Positions 51,943 through 61,570 are shown, counted from the stretch's first letter. The stretch is DNA of 64,000 nucleotides from Gemmatimonadaceae bacterium (GCA_013697785.1 JACCWE010000156.1:1-64000); one strand, 5' to 3'. Notes: a model not told the origin generated them from the sequence alone. Program-made: numbers and translations.

Positions 51943-52965
51943 ATGGCGAAGATGCGCGCGATGCAGGTGCCGAAGGCCGGCGGAAAGCTGGAGCTCGTCG
52001 AGAAGGATGTTCCGACTCCGGGGCCCGGACAGGTGCTCGTGAAGGTGAACGCCTGCGGCATCTGTCACAGCGACTCGCTCACCGTCGAGGGACACTGGCC
52101 AGGGCTCACATTCCCGCGCGTGCCGGGGCACGAGGCGGCGGGCGTCGTCGAGACGCTGGGTGCGGGGGTGCTCGGGTGGAAGGTCGGCGATCGAGTCGGC
52201 ATCGGCTGGTACGGCGGAAGCTGCGGCTACTGCGACTCGTGCCGACGCGGAAAATTCGTTTTCTGTCTCAACACTCCCCTCATTTCGGGGATCTCCTTTG
52301 ATGGCGGATACGCCGACTACATCGTGGTGCCGAAGGAGGCGCTGGCGCATATCCCCGATGAGGTGTCGGACATCGATGCCGGGCCGCTCATGTGTGCCGG
52401 CGTCACGACGTTCAACTCGCTCCGGAACAGCGGCGCGATTGCGGGCGACACGGTTGTGGTGCACGGCATTGGCGGACTCGGACATCTCGCCGTGCAGTTC
52501 GCGGTGAAGATGGGCTTTCGCACGGTCGCGGTCGCGCGCGGCGCGGACAAGGAAGCGCTCGCGAAGAAGCTCGGCGCTCACATCTACATCGACAGCGCGG
52601 ACGGCAAGGCCGGCGAGGCGCTCGCGAAGCTCGGTGGCGCAAGGGTCATCCTCACGACGGTCACGAGCGGCGCGGCGATGGCGGAGATGATTCCCGGACT
52701 CGGTTTGGGCGGCAAGCTGTTGATCGTCGGGGCCGCGTTCGACCCGATGCCGGTGTCATCGCTGGCGCTCATCGGCGGGAGCAAGTCGGTGGCCGGCTGG
52801 GCGTCGGGCTCCTCGATCGACTCCGAGGACACGATGAAGTTCAGCGCGCTCGCCGGCGTCAAGCCGATGACGCAAGTGATGCCGCTCGAGCGCGCGCAGG
52901 AGGGCTACGATCTCATGATGAGCAACAAGGCGCGCTTTCGCGTCGTGCTGACCATGGGGAAGTAG
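51943..52965 (+). CDS. Zinc-dependent alcohol dehydrogenase
   Basis: 340 residues, MDR family. Catalytic zinc ligands in ACGICHSD and PGHEAAG, the structural zinc cluster in CGYCDSCRRGKFVFC, and Rossmann motif VHGIGGLGHLAVQFA. NAD(P)-dependent oxidation of alcohols or reduction of aldehydes. ATG 51943 has a GGAG-rich stretch upstream. In a putative serine-cycle organism an alcohol dehydrogenase is tempting for methanol, but this family usually prefers longer alcohols. Confidence 0.9.
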   Translation: MAKMRAMQVPKAGGKLELVEKDVPTPGPGQVLVKVNACGICHSDSLTVEGHWPGLTFPRVPGHEAAGVVETLGAGVLGWKVGDRVGIGWYGGSCGYCDSCRRGKFVFCLNTPLISGISFDGGYADYIVVPKEALAHIPDEVSDIDAGPLMCAGVTTFNSLRNSGAIAGDTVVVHGIGGLGHLAVQFAVKMGFRTVAVARGADKEALAKKLGAHIYIDSADGKAGEALAKLGGARVILTTVTSGAAMAEMIPGLGLGGKLLIVGAAFDPMPVSSLALIGGSKSVAGWASGSSIDSEDTMKFSALAGVKPMTQVMPLERAQEGYDLMMSNKARFRVVLTMGK

Positions 52966-54837
52966 CTACGGCATGACCGGCAGCACGATGTGCGACGGCA
53001 GCGCGCGAGATGAGTACACGCGTTGCGTCGCCTTCGTGAAGTCCGCTTCGGTCGCCTTGTAGATGCTCGGCACGAACTTCTGCGGGTTGCGATCGATCAG
53101 CGGGAACCACGTGGACTGCACCTGCACCATGAGCCGGTGCCCCTTCAGAAAGACGTAGTCGCGATCGCGCAACGGGATCTTCCATTCGATGGGTGCGTTG
53201 GCGACGAGCGCGCGCGGATGCTCGTAGCTGGTGTTGTAGCGTCCGCGCCGAACCTCCATCGCTACCGGAAGCTCGTAGCCGTTCACCGAGTGCGCGAACT
53301 GCCCGGGCTTCGGCCCAGCATCAGCGTCCCACGCATTCGGCGTCGCGTTGTCCGGATAGACATCGATCAGCTTGACGATGAAGTCCGCGTCGGTACCCGA
53401 GGTCGACGCGAAGAGATCAGCGGCGACCTCGCCGGTGACGACGAGATCGTGGTCGAGCGGCGCACTCGTGTAGCTCAATACGTCGGGACGATGATCGACG
53501 AAGCGCTGATCCGCGATCTCCCAGGTACGCCAGTCGCCGGCGGGATATGTCGGCGAAATGGGGCGCTGGCGGTACGGAACCGGATTCGCGGGATCGGAGA
53601 CGTACTTGCGGTACGACTCGCGCGGGGCGGCGGGCGGCTTTGCGAAGGACAGAGTACCGTCCGCATGGAGATAGAGATTCGTCGCCTTCGCCTCCTTCGG
53701 CGGCCATGCATCGTACGTCTGCCACTTGTTGGAGCCCGACTGGAATGTCGATGCGCGCCACGTGGGCTTCGCACCCTCGCCGTGCAGGTAGTAGCGGAAG
53801 AAAGGCGCCTCGATCGTCTCGCGAAATTCCCGCGACGTCTCGTGGCCGCCGTTCGACATCAAGCCGAGGCTGTCGCCTCTGGGCTGGCGCCACTGGCCAT
53901 GGAACCATGGGCCCGCCACCATGAAGTTCGTGTGATCGGGATCGCTCTGTGCCGCGTGACGAAAGACCTGCCACGGACCCCACGGATCCTCCTGGTCCCA
54001 GAAGCCCGCGACGTTGAGATTCGGCACCGTCGACGCATGCAGCTGATTGACCCAGGCCTCCTTCTTCCAGAATTCATCGTAGTCGGGGTGGGCGACGACA
54101 TCGTTCCAGAAAGGCAGCGAGCCGTGCATGTACTTCGTGTTGATGTTGGAGACCGGGCCTAGCGCGAGATACCACGAGTAGTCGTCGTACACGTCGAACG
54201 CGAAGTCCGTGTTCTTGTTCTTGTCGGCCTGCTCGAGCACGGAATATTCGAAGCCGTAGCTCTCGCGCAGCGCGCCGTAGCGATGCATGTCGTCGTTCAT
54301 CCACTGGTCGACGGGAGTCGCCTGCTCGCTCATCGCCTTGAGTGCGGGGTGGGGATGGAGGAGCGCCATCGCGGTGGTGAGCCCGTCGTACGACACTCCG
54401 TACATCCCAACTTTGCCGTTGTTGCCCGCGACGTTCTTCACGAGCCAGTCGATGCTGTCGTAGGCATCGGTGGTTTCGTTGACAGATGTGGAGTCCGCGA
54501 GGTTGGCTGCCTGCGAAAGCAGAAAGACGCCATCGGACTTGAAGCGGCCGCGAAGATTCTGGATGACGAAGATGTAACCGTCGGCGGCGAGCTCCTTGAT
54601 GTTCGGCGCGATCTCGGTGGGCGCGTGATCGGGAACGCCGTAGGGGGTGCGGCGAAAGAGAATCGGGAGCGGGCCCTTTGCGCCGACGGGAGTCAGAATC
54701 ACTGTCTGGAGCTTCACGCCGTCGCGCACCGGGACCATCACCTCCTGGAAGGTGAAGACCGGACTGGGCGCCTGGGCCTGCGCGCGAGCAGCGAAGGCGG
54801 AGACGAGCGCTGCGACGAATATTCGGCGACTGGACAT
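52966..54837 (-). CDS. Exported CocE/NonD-family hydrolase (X-Pro dipeptidyl-peptidase-like)
   Basis: 623 residues, signal peptide ending at ARAQAQAP. Nucleophile serine in GMYGVSYDGLTTAM, catalytic aspartate in WDQEDPWG and histidine in WFHGQWRQP, then the C-terminal jelly roll starting near DLFASTSGTDADFIVKL. Such enzymes hydrolyse peptides or esters in the periplasm. Single gene, its stop abutting the convergent dehydrogenase stop. Confidence 0.92.
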   Translation of the reverse strand: MSSRRIFVAALVSAFAARAQAQAPSPVFTFQEVMVPVRDGVKLQTVILTPVGAKGPLPILFRRTPYGVPDHAPTEIAPNIKELAADGYIFVIQNLRGRFKSDGVFLLSQAANLADSTSVNETTDAYDSIDWLVKNVAGNNGKVGMYGVSYDGLTTAMALLHPHPALKAMSEQATPVDQWMNDDMHRYGALRESYGFEYSVLEQADKNKNTDFAFDVYDDYSWYLALGPVSNINTKYMHGSLPFWNDVVAHPDYDEFWKKEAWVNQLHASTVPNLNVAGFWDQEDPWGPWQVFRHAAQSDPDHTNFMVAGPWFHGQWRQPRGDSLGLMSNGGHETSREFRETIEAPFFRYYLHGEGAKPTWRASTFQSGSNKWQTYDAWPPKEAKATNLYLHADGTLSFAKPPAAPRESYRKYVSDPANPVPYRQRPISPTYPAGDWRTWEIADQRFVDHRPDVLSYTSAPLDHDLVVTGEVAADLFASTSGTDADFIVKLIDVYPDNATPNAWDADAGPKPGQFAHSVNGYELPVAMEVRRGRYNTSYEHPRALVANAPIEWKIPLRDRDYVFLKGHRLMVQVQSTWFPLIDRNPQKFVPSIYKATEADFTKATQRVYSSRALPSHIVLPVMP

Positions 54838-54885
54838 GGAGCTCCCGTGGAGTGACGAGTCTCCGGGGAAGATATCGCGCCGGCT

Positions 54886-55500
54886 CTAGATCGTGAGAGG
54901 CGGGCCCTTACGCTGCGAGCTGCGCGCCGAGATGCGCGCATAGCAGACTGCCAGCAGCGAGACGCAGAGTGCGAACGCCGTCGCGCGCATGCCCATCGCG
55001 GGGAGCTCGAGCGCGCGGAGCGAGAGCGCTGCGAACGTGAGCGCTCCGGCGGTAGCGCCGATCGCGACCAGCGGCGCACGTGCCGCAACGATCATCCCCG
55101 AGGCGCCGCGTGCGCACACGAGCAGAAAGCCAAGCACGCAGGCGCCCAAAAGCGCGAGTACCGGGCGCCCGCCGAGCACGTCAGCCGCGTCGGGGAATGC
55201 GCCGAGGGCATCGCCCGCGGACTCGACGCTCGTCTCGTAGAGAACCGTGGCGCGGTCCCGAATTCCGGCGCTGCTCGGGACGTCGGCAATGTGGAAGATC
55301 GAAGCAGTGCCCGGGAATTCCATCGCCGTCTCGCATCGGATGCTGGGCGTCGAGCATGGCATCACGCTGTCTACGAGACTGAAGAGCGCGGTGGTTGCGC
55401 CGACGCCGAGGGAGAGCATCAAGACCGCGACCAAGGTGAATCCGGCTCGGTTCCGGAGCCGTGGAGCGCGCGCTGTTGCAGTGGAGAGAGCATTCTTCAT
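54886..55500 (-). pseudogene. Truncated MacB/ADOP-like permease
   Basis: 204 codons. Residues 14-48 (RNRAGFTLVAVLMLSLG, then TTALFSLVDSVM) match the first transmembrane segment of MacB-type and acidobacterial-duplicated-orphan-permease proteins, which are normally 400-850 residues. The large periplasmic domain is missing: after about 60 unrelated residues there are three to four hydrophobic helices up to a basic C-terminus. Either an internal-deletion relic or a short membrane protein built from that N-terminus. No ATPase partner nearby. Confidence 0.55.
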
Positions 55501-55716
55501 GGCGTCCTGCGCGGTGCTGTTGGAAGGTCGACCAGTCGCTGGTCTTCACCTGTTCAACAATTGGATGCACGAACGGCGCGGATGGTTTACATGATGAGAG
55601 ATTTTTGCGCCGTGTGAGATCGCGCGGAGGGGCTAGCTGCTCGGGCAGGGCGCCTTGACGCTCCCGGCGCGAGGGCCCAGACTCACTTGCTTCGCTCACC
55701 CTTCGCTCCCCACCGA
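55501..55716 (+). promoter_or_regulatory. Intergenic region upstream of the tandem peptidase operon
   Basis: 216 bp between divergent genes. A small GACCA-N5-TGGTC hairpin (about 55529-55543) is the only structure noticed; no clear -35/-10 pair. The promoter of the peptidase genes must be here or just upstream. Confidence 0.25.
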
Positions 55717-57762
55717 ATGCGTATTCGCCTTCTCGCCACCGCGCTGTTCTCGTGCGCCGTGCCGCTCGCCGCTGCCGCTCAGCGCGTCTCCACCGTGCCT
55801 CTCATTCCCGAGCCCACCGTCGCAGCACTCGCCGGCGAGCTCTCGGGCGCATCCGCAAAGCGGAACCTCGAGTTCATCACGCGTCAGCATCGGATGCGCG
55901 CGTCGAGGGGCTTTCGGAGCGCCGCGGACTTCGTGGCGGCGCAGGCGAAGAGCTACGGGCTCGAGGAGGTCGTCGTGCACGAATTTCCAGCGGACGGACA
56001 CACGATGTACGGCACGCAGAGAGCGCGACTGGGTTGGGATCCCGAATTCGCCGAGCTCTGGGAGGTGCGCGCGGATGGCAGCCGCATCGCGCCGGTGGTG
56101 CGCGTCGCGAGCTTCGAGGATGAGCCGGTGATCCTGGCCGAGGACAGCGACAGCGCGGATGTGACGGCGGAGCTCGTCGATGTCGGCGCGGGGACGTCGG
56201 ACAAGGATTACGCGGGGAAGAACGTGCGCGGGAAGATCGTGCTCACGTCGGAGGCACCGGGCGATGTGGTTCCGCTGGCGTACGACAAGTACGGCGCGAA
56301 GGGAGTCGTGAGCGCAGCGCAGAACCAGCCGAATGCGTGGTCGCGCGAGGATGTGAACGCGATTCGCTGGGGCCACCTCGATTCCTTCGAGGCCAGGCAT
56401 GCGTTCGCGTTCATGGTGTCGCTCAAGCAGTACCGCGGCTATGTCCAGCGTCTGGCGGCCGGGGAGCACGTGATGCTGCACGCGATCGTGAAGGCATCGC
56501 GCCACGCGGCGACGTACAACCCGGTGACTGCGCTCATCCCAGGGAGTGATCGAAAGAACGAGGAGATCGTGTTGAGCTGCCATCTCGATCATCAACGTCC
56601 CGGCGCGAACGACAACGCGAGCGGCTGCGCGACGATCCTCGAGGTCGCGCGCACGATTTCGAAGCTCGTCGCCGACGGGAAGATCGGCCGGCCATCGCGA
56701 GGCATCCGCTTCGTGTGGCCCTGCGAGGTCGAGTGCACGCTCGCACTTTTCCACTCCGAGCCCGGGATGCTCGCGCGCTTCAAGGCCGTGATTCACATGG
56801 ACATGGTCGGCGGCGGACCGGTGACGAAGTCGATCTTCCATGTCGGACGCGGACCGCTGAGCCTTCCATCGTTCGTGAGCGATGTGGGACAGCGCTTCGG
56901 CGCCTTCATGAACACCGAGTCGCAGATGTACGCGCAGGGCACGGGCGGGAAATATCCGATGATCTCCGGCGAAGGGGGGAAGGAGCCGCAGCTCGGCGAT
57001 CTCGACGAGTTCACGATGGGGAGCGACCACGAGCTGTATCAGGAGGCATCGTGGAGGATTCCCGCCATCTACATGAACGACTGGCCCGACCGCTACATCC
57101 ACACGAATTTCGATCTTCCCGCGAACATCGATCCGACGAAGCTGCAGCGCGCCGCGTTCATCGGCGCCGCGAGCGCGCTCTACCTCGCGAACTTCAAGTC
57201 GACCGATACGCCGGCGCTTTGGTCGGTGATGGAATCGGCGTCGCTGCGCAGGCTCGCGCAGATGCTCGATCGCCGCTCCACACTCTCGGCCGCTGACGGC
57301 GCGGCGCTCACGCGCACGTTCCTGGCCGAGGAGCGCGGGGCGTTCGAGTCGATCGCATCGTTCGCGGCGATCCCCGACAGCACGAAGCAAAGTGCGAACG
57401 CGTACTTCGCGCGCCTCGAGACGATCACCGGCACTCCCGCCGCACCGCCTCCCGCGAGCGGCGACGGCGCGCTCGTCTTCGCGCGCAATACTGCCGTGAG
57501 CGGGCCAATGGTGGTGTTCGGCTACGACTATCTCGCCGACCACACCAGGGGAAAGATCGTCCCGAAGCTGCTCGACTTCGAGGGGCTGCGCGGCGGTGGT
57601 GGTGAGTATGGTTACGAGGTACTCAACTTCGTCGACGGAAAGCGCAACGTGCGCGACATCCGCGATGCGGTGAGCGCGGAGTACGGGCCCGTCGACATCG
57701 CACTCGTGACGGAATATCTGCGCGCGCTGGAAAGCGCGGGCGTGATCAAGGCTGCGAAGTAA
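55717..57762 (+). CDS. Exported M28-like metallopeptidase, copy 1
   Basis: 681 residues, signal peptide ending at AAAAQRV. A PA-type insert lies in the first third. The M28-like zinc site is H289-L-D291-H and D299 (HLDHQRPGANDN), a Glu pair in WPCEVECT (337-339), Asp in MDMVGGG and His in RYIHTNFD. A C-terminal winged-helix-like segment (YEVLNFVDGKRNVRDIRDAV) is unusual for M28. ATG 55717 is chosen for the signal peptide. Paralogous to the next gene. Confidence 0.85.
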   Translation: MRIRLLATALFSCAVPLAAAAQRVSTVPLIPEPTVAALAGELSGASAKRNLEFITRQHRMRASRGFRSAADFVAAQAKSYGLEEVVVHEFPADGHTMYGTQRARLGWDPEFAELWEVRADGSRIAPVVRVASFEDEPVILAEDSDSADVTAELVDVGAGTSDKDYAGKNVRGKIVLTSEAPGDVVPLAYDKYGAKGVVSAAQNQPNAWSREDVNAIRWGHLDSFEARHAFAFMVSLKQYRGYVQRLAAGEHVMLHAIVKASRHAATYNPVTALIPGSDRKNEEIVLSCHLDHQRPGANDNASGCATILEVARTISKLVADGKIGRPSRGIRFVWPCEVECTLALFHSEPGMLARFKAVIHMDMVGGGPVTKSIFHVGRGPLSLPSFVSDVGQRFGAFMNTESQMYAQGTGGKYPMISGEGGKEPQLGDLDEFTMGSDHELYQEASWRIPAIYMNDWPDRYIHTNFDLPANIDPTKLQRAAFIGAASALYLANFKSTDTPALWSVMESASLRRLAQMLDRRSTLSAADGAALTRTFLAEERGAFESIASFAAIPDSTKQSANAYFARLETITGTPAAPPPASGDGALVFARNTAVSGPMVVFGYDYLADHTRGKIVPKLLDFEGLRGGGGEYGYEVLNFVDGKRNVRDIRDAVSAEYGPVDIALVTEYLRALESAGVIKAAK

Positions 57763-57803
57763 CGCCTCCGCATTCGTCGTAATTCTCCTCCGACTTCCAC
57801 TCC

Positions 57804-59882
57804 ATGCGCGTCCGCATTCAGCTGCTTGCAACGATCACGCTCGCACTACTCCCCCTCACCGCACCTGCGCAAGTCGTGGCGCCCCTGTCGTTCGGGGTGA
57901 AGAGCACTGCGACTCCGCCTCTCATTCCCGAAGCGACCGGCGAGGCGCTCGCGAACGAGCTGTCGGGATCGCTCGCCAAGCGCAACATCGAGTACATCAC
58001 GCGACTTCATCGGATGCGCGCGTCGAAGGCTTTTCGCACCGCCGCGGAGTTCGTCGCGGAGCGCGCGCGCGCGTACGGTCTCGAGGAGGTGAAGATCCAC
58101 GAGATCCCCGCCGATGGCCACACGATGTACGGCACACAGAAGTCGCGCCCGGGATGGGATGCCGACTTCGCCGAGCTCTGGGAGGTGAAGTCGGACGGCG
58201 GGAAGGTGACGCCGGTGTCCCGCATCGCGAGCTTCGATGACGAGCCCGTGATTCTGGCCGAGGACAGCGACAGCGCCGATGTCACGGCACAGCTGGTGGA
58301 CGTTGCCGTCGGTGGGGCGGACGCCGACTACGCCGGCAAGGAAGTGAAGGGGAAGATCGTGCTCATCTCCGGTCCGCTCACCGACGCCGCGCCTCTCGCC
58401 ATCGACAAGTACGGCGCGAAGGGAATGCTCAGCGACATGCCGAATCAGGTGACGGCGTGGTGGAAGGAGGATCAGAGCCTCATCCGCTGGGGCCATCTCG
58501 ATGCGTTCGAGAAGCGACGCACGTTCGCCTTCATGCTCAATCAAACACAGGCGCACGGGCTCTCCGAGCGACTCGCCCAGGGTGAGCACATCTTGCTGCA
58601 CGCGGTCGTGCGCGCCGCGCGACACGCGGCGGCGTACAACCCCGTCACCGCTCTCATTCGCGGCACGGACCGGAAGAGCGAAGAGATCGTCTTCAGCTGC
58701 CATCTCGATCACCAACGGCCCGGCGCGAACGACAATGCGAGCGGCTGCGCGATGAATCTCGAGATCGGTCGCACGATCGCAAAGCTGATCGCCGACGGAC
58801 GAATCCCTCGTCCATCGCGCAGCATCCGCTTCGTGTGGCCGTGCGAGGTCGAGTGCACGATGGCGCTGTTCAACTACGAGTCCGAGCTGCGCTCGCACTT
58901 CAAGGCCGTGATTCATCCGGACATGGTCGGCGGCAACCAGAATACGAAGGCCGTTTTCCACGTCGCCGACAGCCCGCTCAGTCTCCCGACGTTCATCAAC
59001 GATGTCGGGCGCGCGATGGGATCGTTCGTGAGCGTCGAGTCCGAGGAGTTCGCGGCGGGACGCGGTGGGAAGTATCCGCTCAACTCCGTGGAGGGAGGTA
59101 AGGAGCCTCTCCTCGCGCAGTTCACCGAATTCCAAATGGGGAGCGACAACGAGCTCTATACCGAGGGGTCGTATCGCATCCCGGCGATTTACTTGCAGGA
59201 CTGGCCCGATCGCTACATCCACACGAATCTCGACGTCGCCGCGAACATGGACGCCACCAAGCTGCAGCGCGCCGCATTCATCGGAGCGGCGAGCGCGCTC
59301 TTTCTCGCGAACATGAGATCGTCCGATGTGCCCGCGCTCTGGACCGTGATGCAGAGCGGCGCTCTCCGCCGCGCCGCGCTCGTGCTCGAGCGCCGCCCGA
59401 AGCTCTCGCCCGCCGACGCCGCATCGTACACGCGCGAATATCTCGCGCAGGAGCACGCGGTGTTCGAGTCCATCTCGGGCTTCGCCGCGATCCCGGACAG
59501 CGTTCGCCGCAGCGCCGACACGTTCTTCGCTCGCCTCACCGAGATGCTGAGCCCTGCCTCGACGCGCGAAAAGCCGGCCGCCGATGCGACGCCTGTCTAC
59601 TCGCGCAATCCCGCGATCTCCGGACCGACGATCGTCATGGGCTACGACTATCTGATCGAGAATCTCCACGGCGCCCCTGCACCCAGGCTGCTTGCCTTCC
59701 AGGGCGCGCGCGGCACAGGCGCCGACTACGCGTACGAGGTGCTCAACTTCGTCGATGGCAAACGCACCACGAAAAAAATCCGCGACATGGTGAGTGCCGA
59801 ATTCGGGCCGGTCGACATGAGCGTCGTCGCCGAGTACTTCAAAGCCCTCGAGACGGCGGGCATGGTGAAGGCCGCGAAGTGA
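57804..59882 (+). CDS. Exported M28-like metallopeptidase, copy 2
   Basis: 692 residues, signal peptide ending at APAQVV. It aligns with copy 1 over nearly its whole length (HLDHQRPGANDNASG with His300, WPCEVECTMALF, RYIHTN, VLNFVDGKR). Differences include SDHELY in copy 1 against SDNELY here, and a 10-residue longer mature N-terminus. It starts 41 nt after copy 1 and overlaps the transporter start by 4 nt (GTGA). Probably releases amino acids from peptides in the periplasm. Confidence 0.85.
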   Translation: MRVRIQLLATITLALLPLTAPAQVVAPLSFGVKSTATPPLIPEATGEALANELSGSLAKRNIEYITRLHRMRASKAFRTAAEFVAERARAYGLEEVKIHEIPADGHTMYGTQKSRPGWDADFAELWEVKSDGGKVTPVSRIASFDDEPVILAEDSDSADVTAQLVDVAVGGADADYAGKEVKGKIVLISGPLTDAAPLAIDKYGAKGMLSDMPNQVTAWWKEDQSLIRWGHLDAFEKRRTFAFMLNQTQAHGLSERLAQGEHILLHAVVRAARHAAAYNPVTALIRGTDRKSEEIVFSCHLDHQRPGANDNASGCAMNLEIGRTIAKLIADGRIPRPSRSIRFVWPCEVECTMALFNYESELRSHFKAVIHPDMVGGNQNTKAVFHVADSPLSLPTFINDVGRAMGSFVSVESEEFAAGRGGKYPLNSVEGGKEPLLAQFTEFQMGSDNELYTEGSYRIPAIYLQDWPDRYIHTNLDVAANMDATKLQRAAFIGAASALFLANMRSSDVPALWTVMQSGALRRAALVLERRPKLSPADAASYTREYLAQEHAVFESISGFAAIPDSVRRSADTFFARLTEMLSPASTREKPAADATPVYSRNPAISGPTIVMGYDYLIENLHGAPAPRLLAFQGARGTGADYAYEVLNFVDGKRTTKKIRDMVSAEFGPVDMSVVAEYFKALETAGMVKAAK

Positions 59883-61216
59883 GGCTCCCACATCCGCTGA
59901 CGCTGCTCGTCGGATGTGTGATCGTCGCGGCGGCGCTGTCGCACGTGCTCCCGGCGGGGCAGTTCGAACGGCGCGATGACCCGGCCACGCAGCGCAAGGT
60001 CGTCGTCGCCGGCAGCTACCATCGAGTCGACCCCCACCCGCTCGGCCCCTTCGACACCATCGTCGCGATTCCCGACGGCATCATCGACGCCGTCGCCGTC
60101 ATCACCTTCATCTTCCTGGTCGGCGGTGCGTTCGCCGTCGTCGAGAAGACCGGCGCGCTTCACGATGGCATCGACTGGCTCGTGCGCCGGCTCGGCACGC
60201 AGGGCATCCTCGCCATCCCGATCGTGGCGCTCGCCTTCGCCGCGGGAGGCGCGTTCGAGAATATGCAGGAAGAGATCATCGCGCTCATCCCCGCCCTGCT
60301 CGTGCTCACGCAACGACTCGGCTTCGATGCGATAACCGCGGCCGAGATGAGCGTCGGCGCGGCGGCGGTTGGATCGGCCTTCAGCCCCGTGAATCCATTT
60401 CAGGTGCTGATCGCGCAGAAGGTCGCATCGGTTCCGCAGCTCTCGGGCGCCACGTACCGAATCGCCTTTCTCGCCATCGCTTTGATGCTCTGGATACTCG
60501 GCACCATGCGGCGTGCGCGCCACACGCGAGTCGCCGTCGTCGAAGCGACAACGAATACAGCAGCGCGTGAGTTCGGTACGCGTGGCAAGGTAGTGATTGC
60601 GGTGGTGCTCCTGACGTTCACCATCTTCGTGTACGGAGTCGCGCAGCTGCATTGGGATTTCAATCAGGAGGCGGCGCTCTTCTTCGCGATGGGATGCTGC
60701 GTTGGAATAATCGGCGGCCTCGGTGTCACCGGTACGGCCGAGGCGTTCGCGGAGGGCTTCGGATCCATGGCGTATGCGGCACTGCTCGTCGGCTTCGCGC
60801 GCGCGATCTCCGTCGCGATGGAACAGGGGCTGGTGATCGATACCGTGGTAAACGGCCTCGCGGCATCGCTCGCCGGCCTTCCGGTAGCCGTGGCGGCAGT
60901 CGGGATGATGTTGGCGCAGGCTGCTATCCATGTGCCGGTGCCAAGCGTGAGTGGGCAGGCAGTGCTCACCATGCCGGTTTTCGCGCCCGTGGCCGACCTG
61001 CTTCACATGTCTCGGCAGGTTGCCGTCCTGGCGTACCAATACGGCGCCGGAATGTGCGAGCTGCTGACGCCTACCAATGGCGGGCTGCTCGCGGTGCTCG
61101 CGGCGGCCGGCCTTCGGTACGACGAATGGATCCGCGCTGCCTGGCGCATGATCTTGCTGGTCGGCTTTACCGGCGCGGTGGCGGTGATCGTAGCCGTCGT
61201 GATTGGGCTGAGTTAG
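59879..61216 (+). CDS. YfcC/C4-dicarboxylate-carrier-like inner-membrane transporter
   Basis: 445 residues, about eleven membrane segments. Family features: HVLPAGQFERR near the N-terminus, FLVGGAFAVVEKTGALHDGIDWL, GGAFENMQEEIIALIPAL, SVGAAAVGSAFSPVNPF and LTPTNGGLLAVLAAAG. YfcC-type proteins are assigned to short-chain acids, peptides or basic amino acids. Overlap with the peptidase gene suggests uptake of what the peptidases release. GTG 59879. Confidence 0.85.
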   Translation: MRLPHPLTLLVGCVIVAAALSHVLPAGQFERRDDPATQRKVVVAGSYHRVDPHPLGPFDTIVAIPDGIIDAVAVITFIFLVGGAFAVVEKTGALHDGIDWLVRRLGTQGILAIPIVALAFAAGGAFENMQEEIIALIPALLVLTQRLGFDAITAAEMSVGAAAVGSAFSPVNPFQVLIAQKVASVPQLSGATYRIAFLAIALMLWILGTMRRARHTRVAVVEATTNTAAREFGTRGKVVIAVVLLTFTIFVYGVAQLHWDFNQEAALFFAMGCCVGIIGGLGVTGTAEAFAEGFGSMAYAALLVGFARAISVAMEQGLVIDTVVNGLAASLAGLPVAVAAVGMMLAQAAIHVPVPSVSGQAVLTMPVFAPVADLLHMSRQVAVLAYQYGAGMCELLTPTNGGLLAVLAAAGLRYDEWIRAAWRMILLVGFTGAVAVIVAVVIGLS

Positions 61217-61259
61217 GATCCGTCTGTCGCTCGGCGAGCTGAGCAATTCCGCGCGGGGC

Positions 61260-61289
61260 TTGCATTTTGGGCTCACGCTATGGCATTAT
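61260..61289 (+). promoter_or_regulatory. Likely sigma-70 promoter of the RiPP precursor gene
   Basis: TTGCAT (61260-61265) and CATTAT (61284-61289) with 18-nt spacing, in the least GC-rich stretch after the transporter stop. It would give an 80-nt leader ending in GGAGG 4 nt before the GTG start. Confidence 0.4.
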
Positions 61290-61377
61290 CCTCGCTGCAG
61301 TGCTGTCGACGGGCGCCAAAGTGGCCCCGATTTCCACCGGGCAAGCGGCCCGGAAAAACCTTCGACATGGAGGAACG

Positions 61378-61551
61378 GTGTACCACAAGCCGAAGGTGGA
61401 ACGGTTCGGGACGTTCCGCGAGTTGACGCAGGTCGGTTTCAACGGGACCACGGATGGCTTCACCATCTGCGGCGCCAACGGTGGAACTGGCAACGAGCTT
61501 TGCGATGGTCCGCCGGAGACTTGCCGGGACGGTTCGCCGGTTCAGGGCTAA
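61378..61551 (+). CDS. Orphan RiPP precursor with lasso-type leader peptide
   Basis: 57 residues from GTG 61378, with GGAGG 4 nt upstream. The leader has Y2-x2-P5-x-V7-x3-G11-x5-T17, matching the lasso-precursor consensus YxxPxLxxxGxxxxxT recognised by RRE domains. The probable core (residues 19-57) is Gly/Asp/Thr-rich with three cysteines (31, 42, 49). If ring closure started at G20, D26 would be residue 7 of the core. No B1, B2 or C maturation genes lie in the window. A longer frame from 61267 exists but lacks a ribosome-binding site. Confidence 0.75.
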   Translation: MYHKPKVERFGTFRELTQVGFNGTTDGFTICGANGGTGNELCDGPPETCRDGSPVQG

Positions 61552-61570
61552 GCGACCGATCGCAGGTGAA

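Noticed and set aside
55696-59891. Two long minus-strand frames opposite the tandem peptidases
   Set aside because: Both are rich in Arg/His/Glu/Ala with no recognisable motif and exactly shadow the two peptidase genes; they resemble each other only because the peptidases do.
61267-61377. Secretion-signal-like N-terminal extension of the RiPP precursor
   Set aside because: No ribosome-binding site at the upstream start, and the GGAGG-GTG signal just before the leader motif fits the standard leader length.
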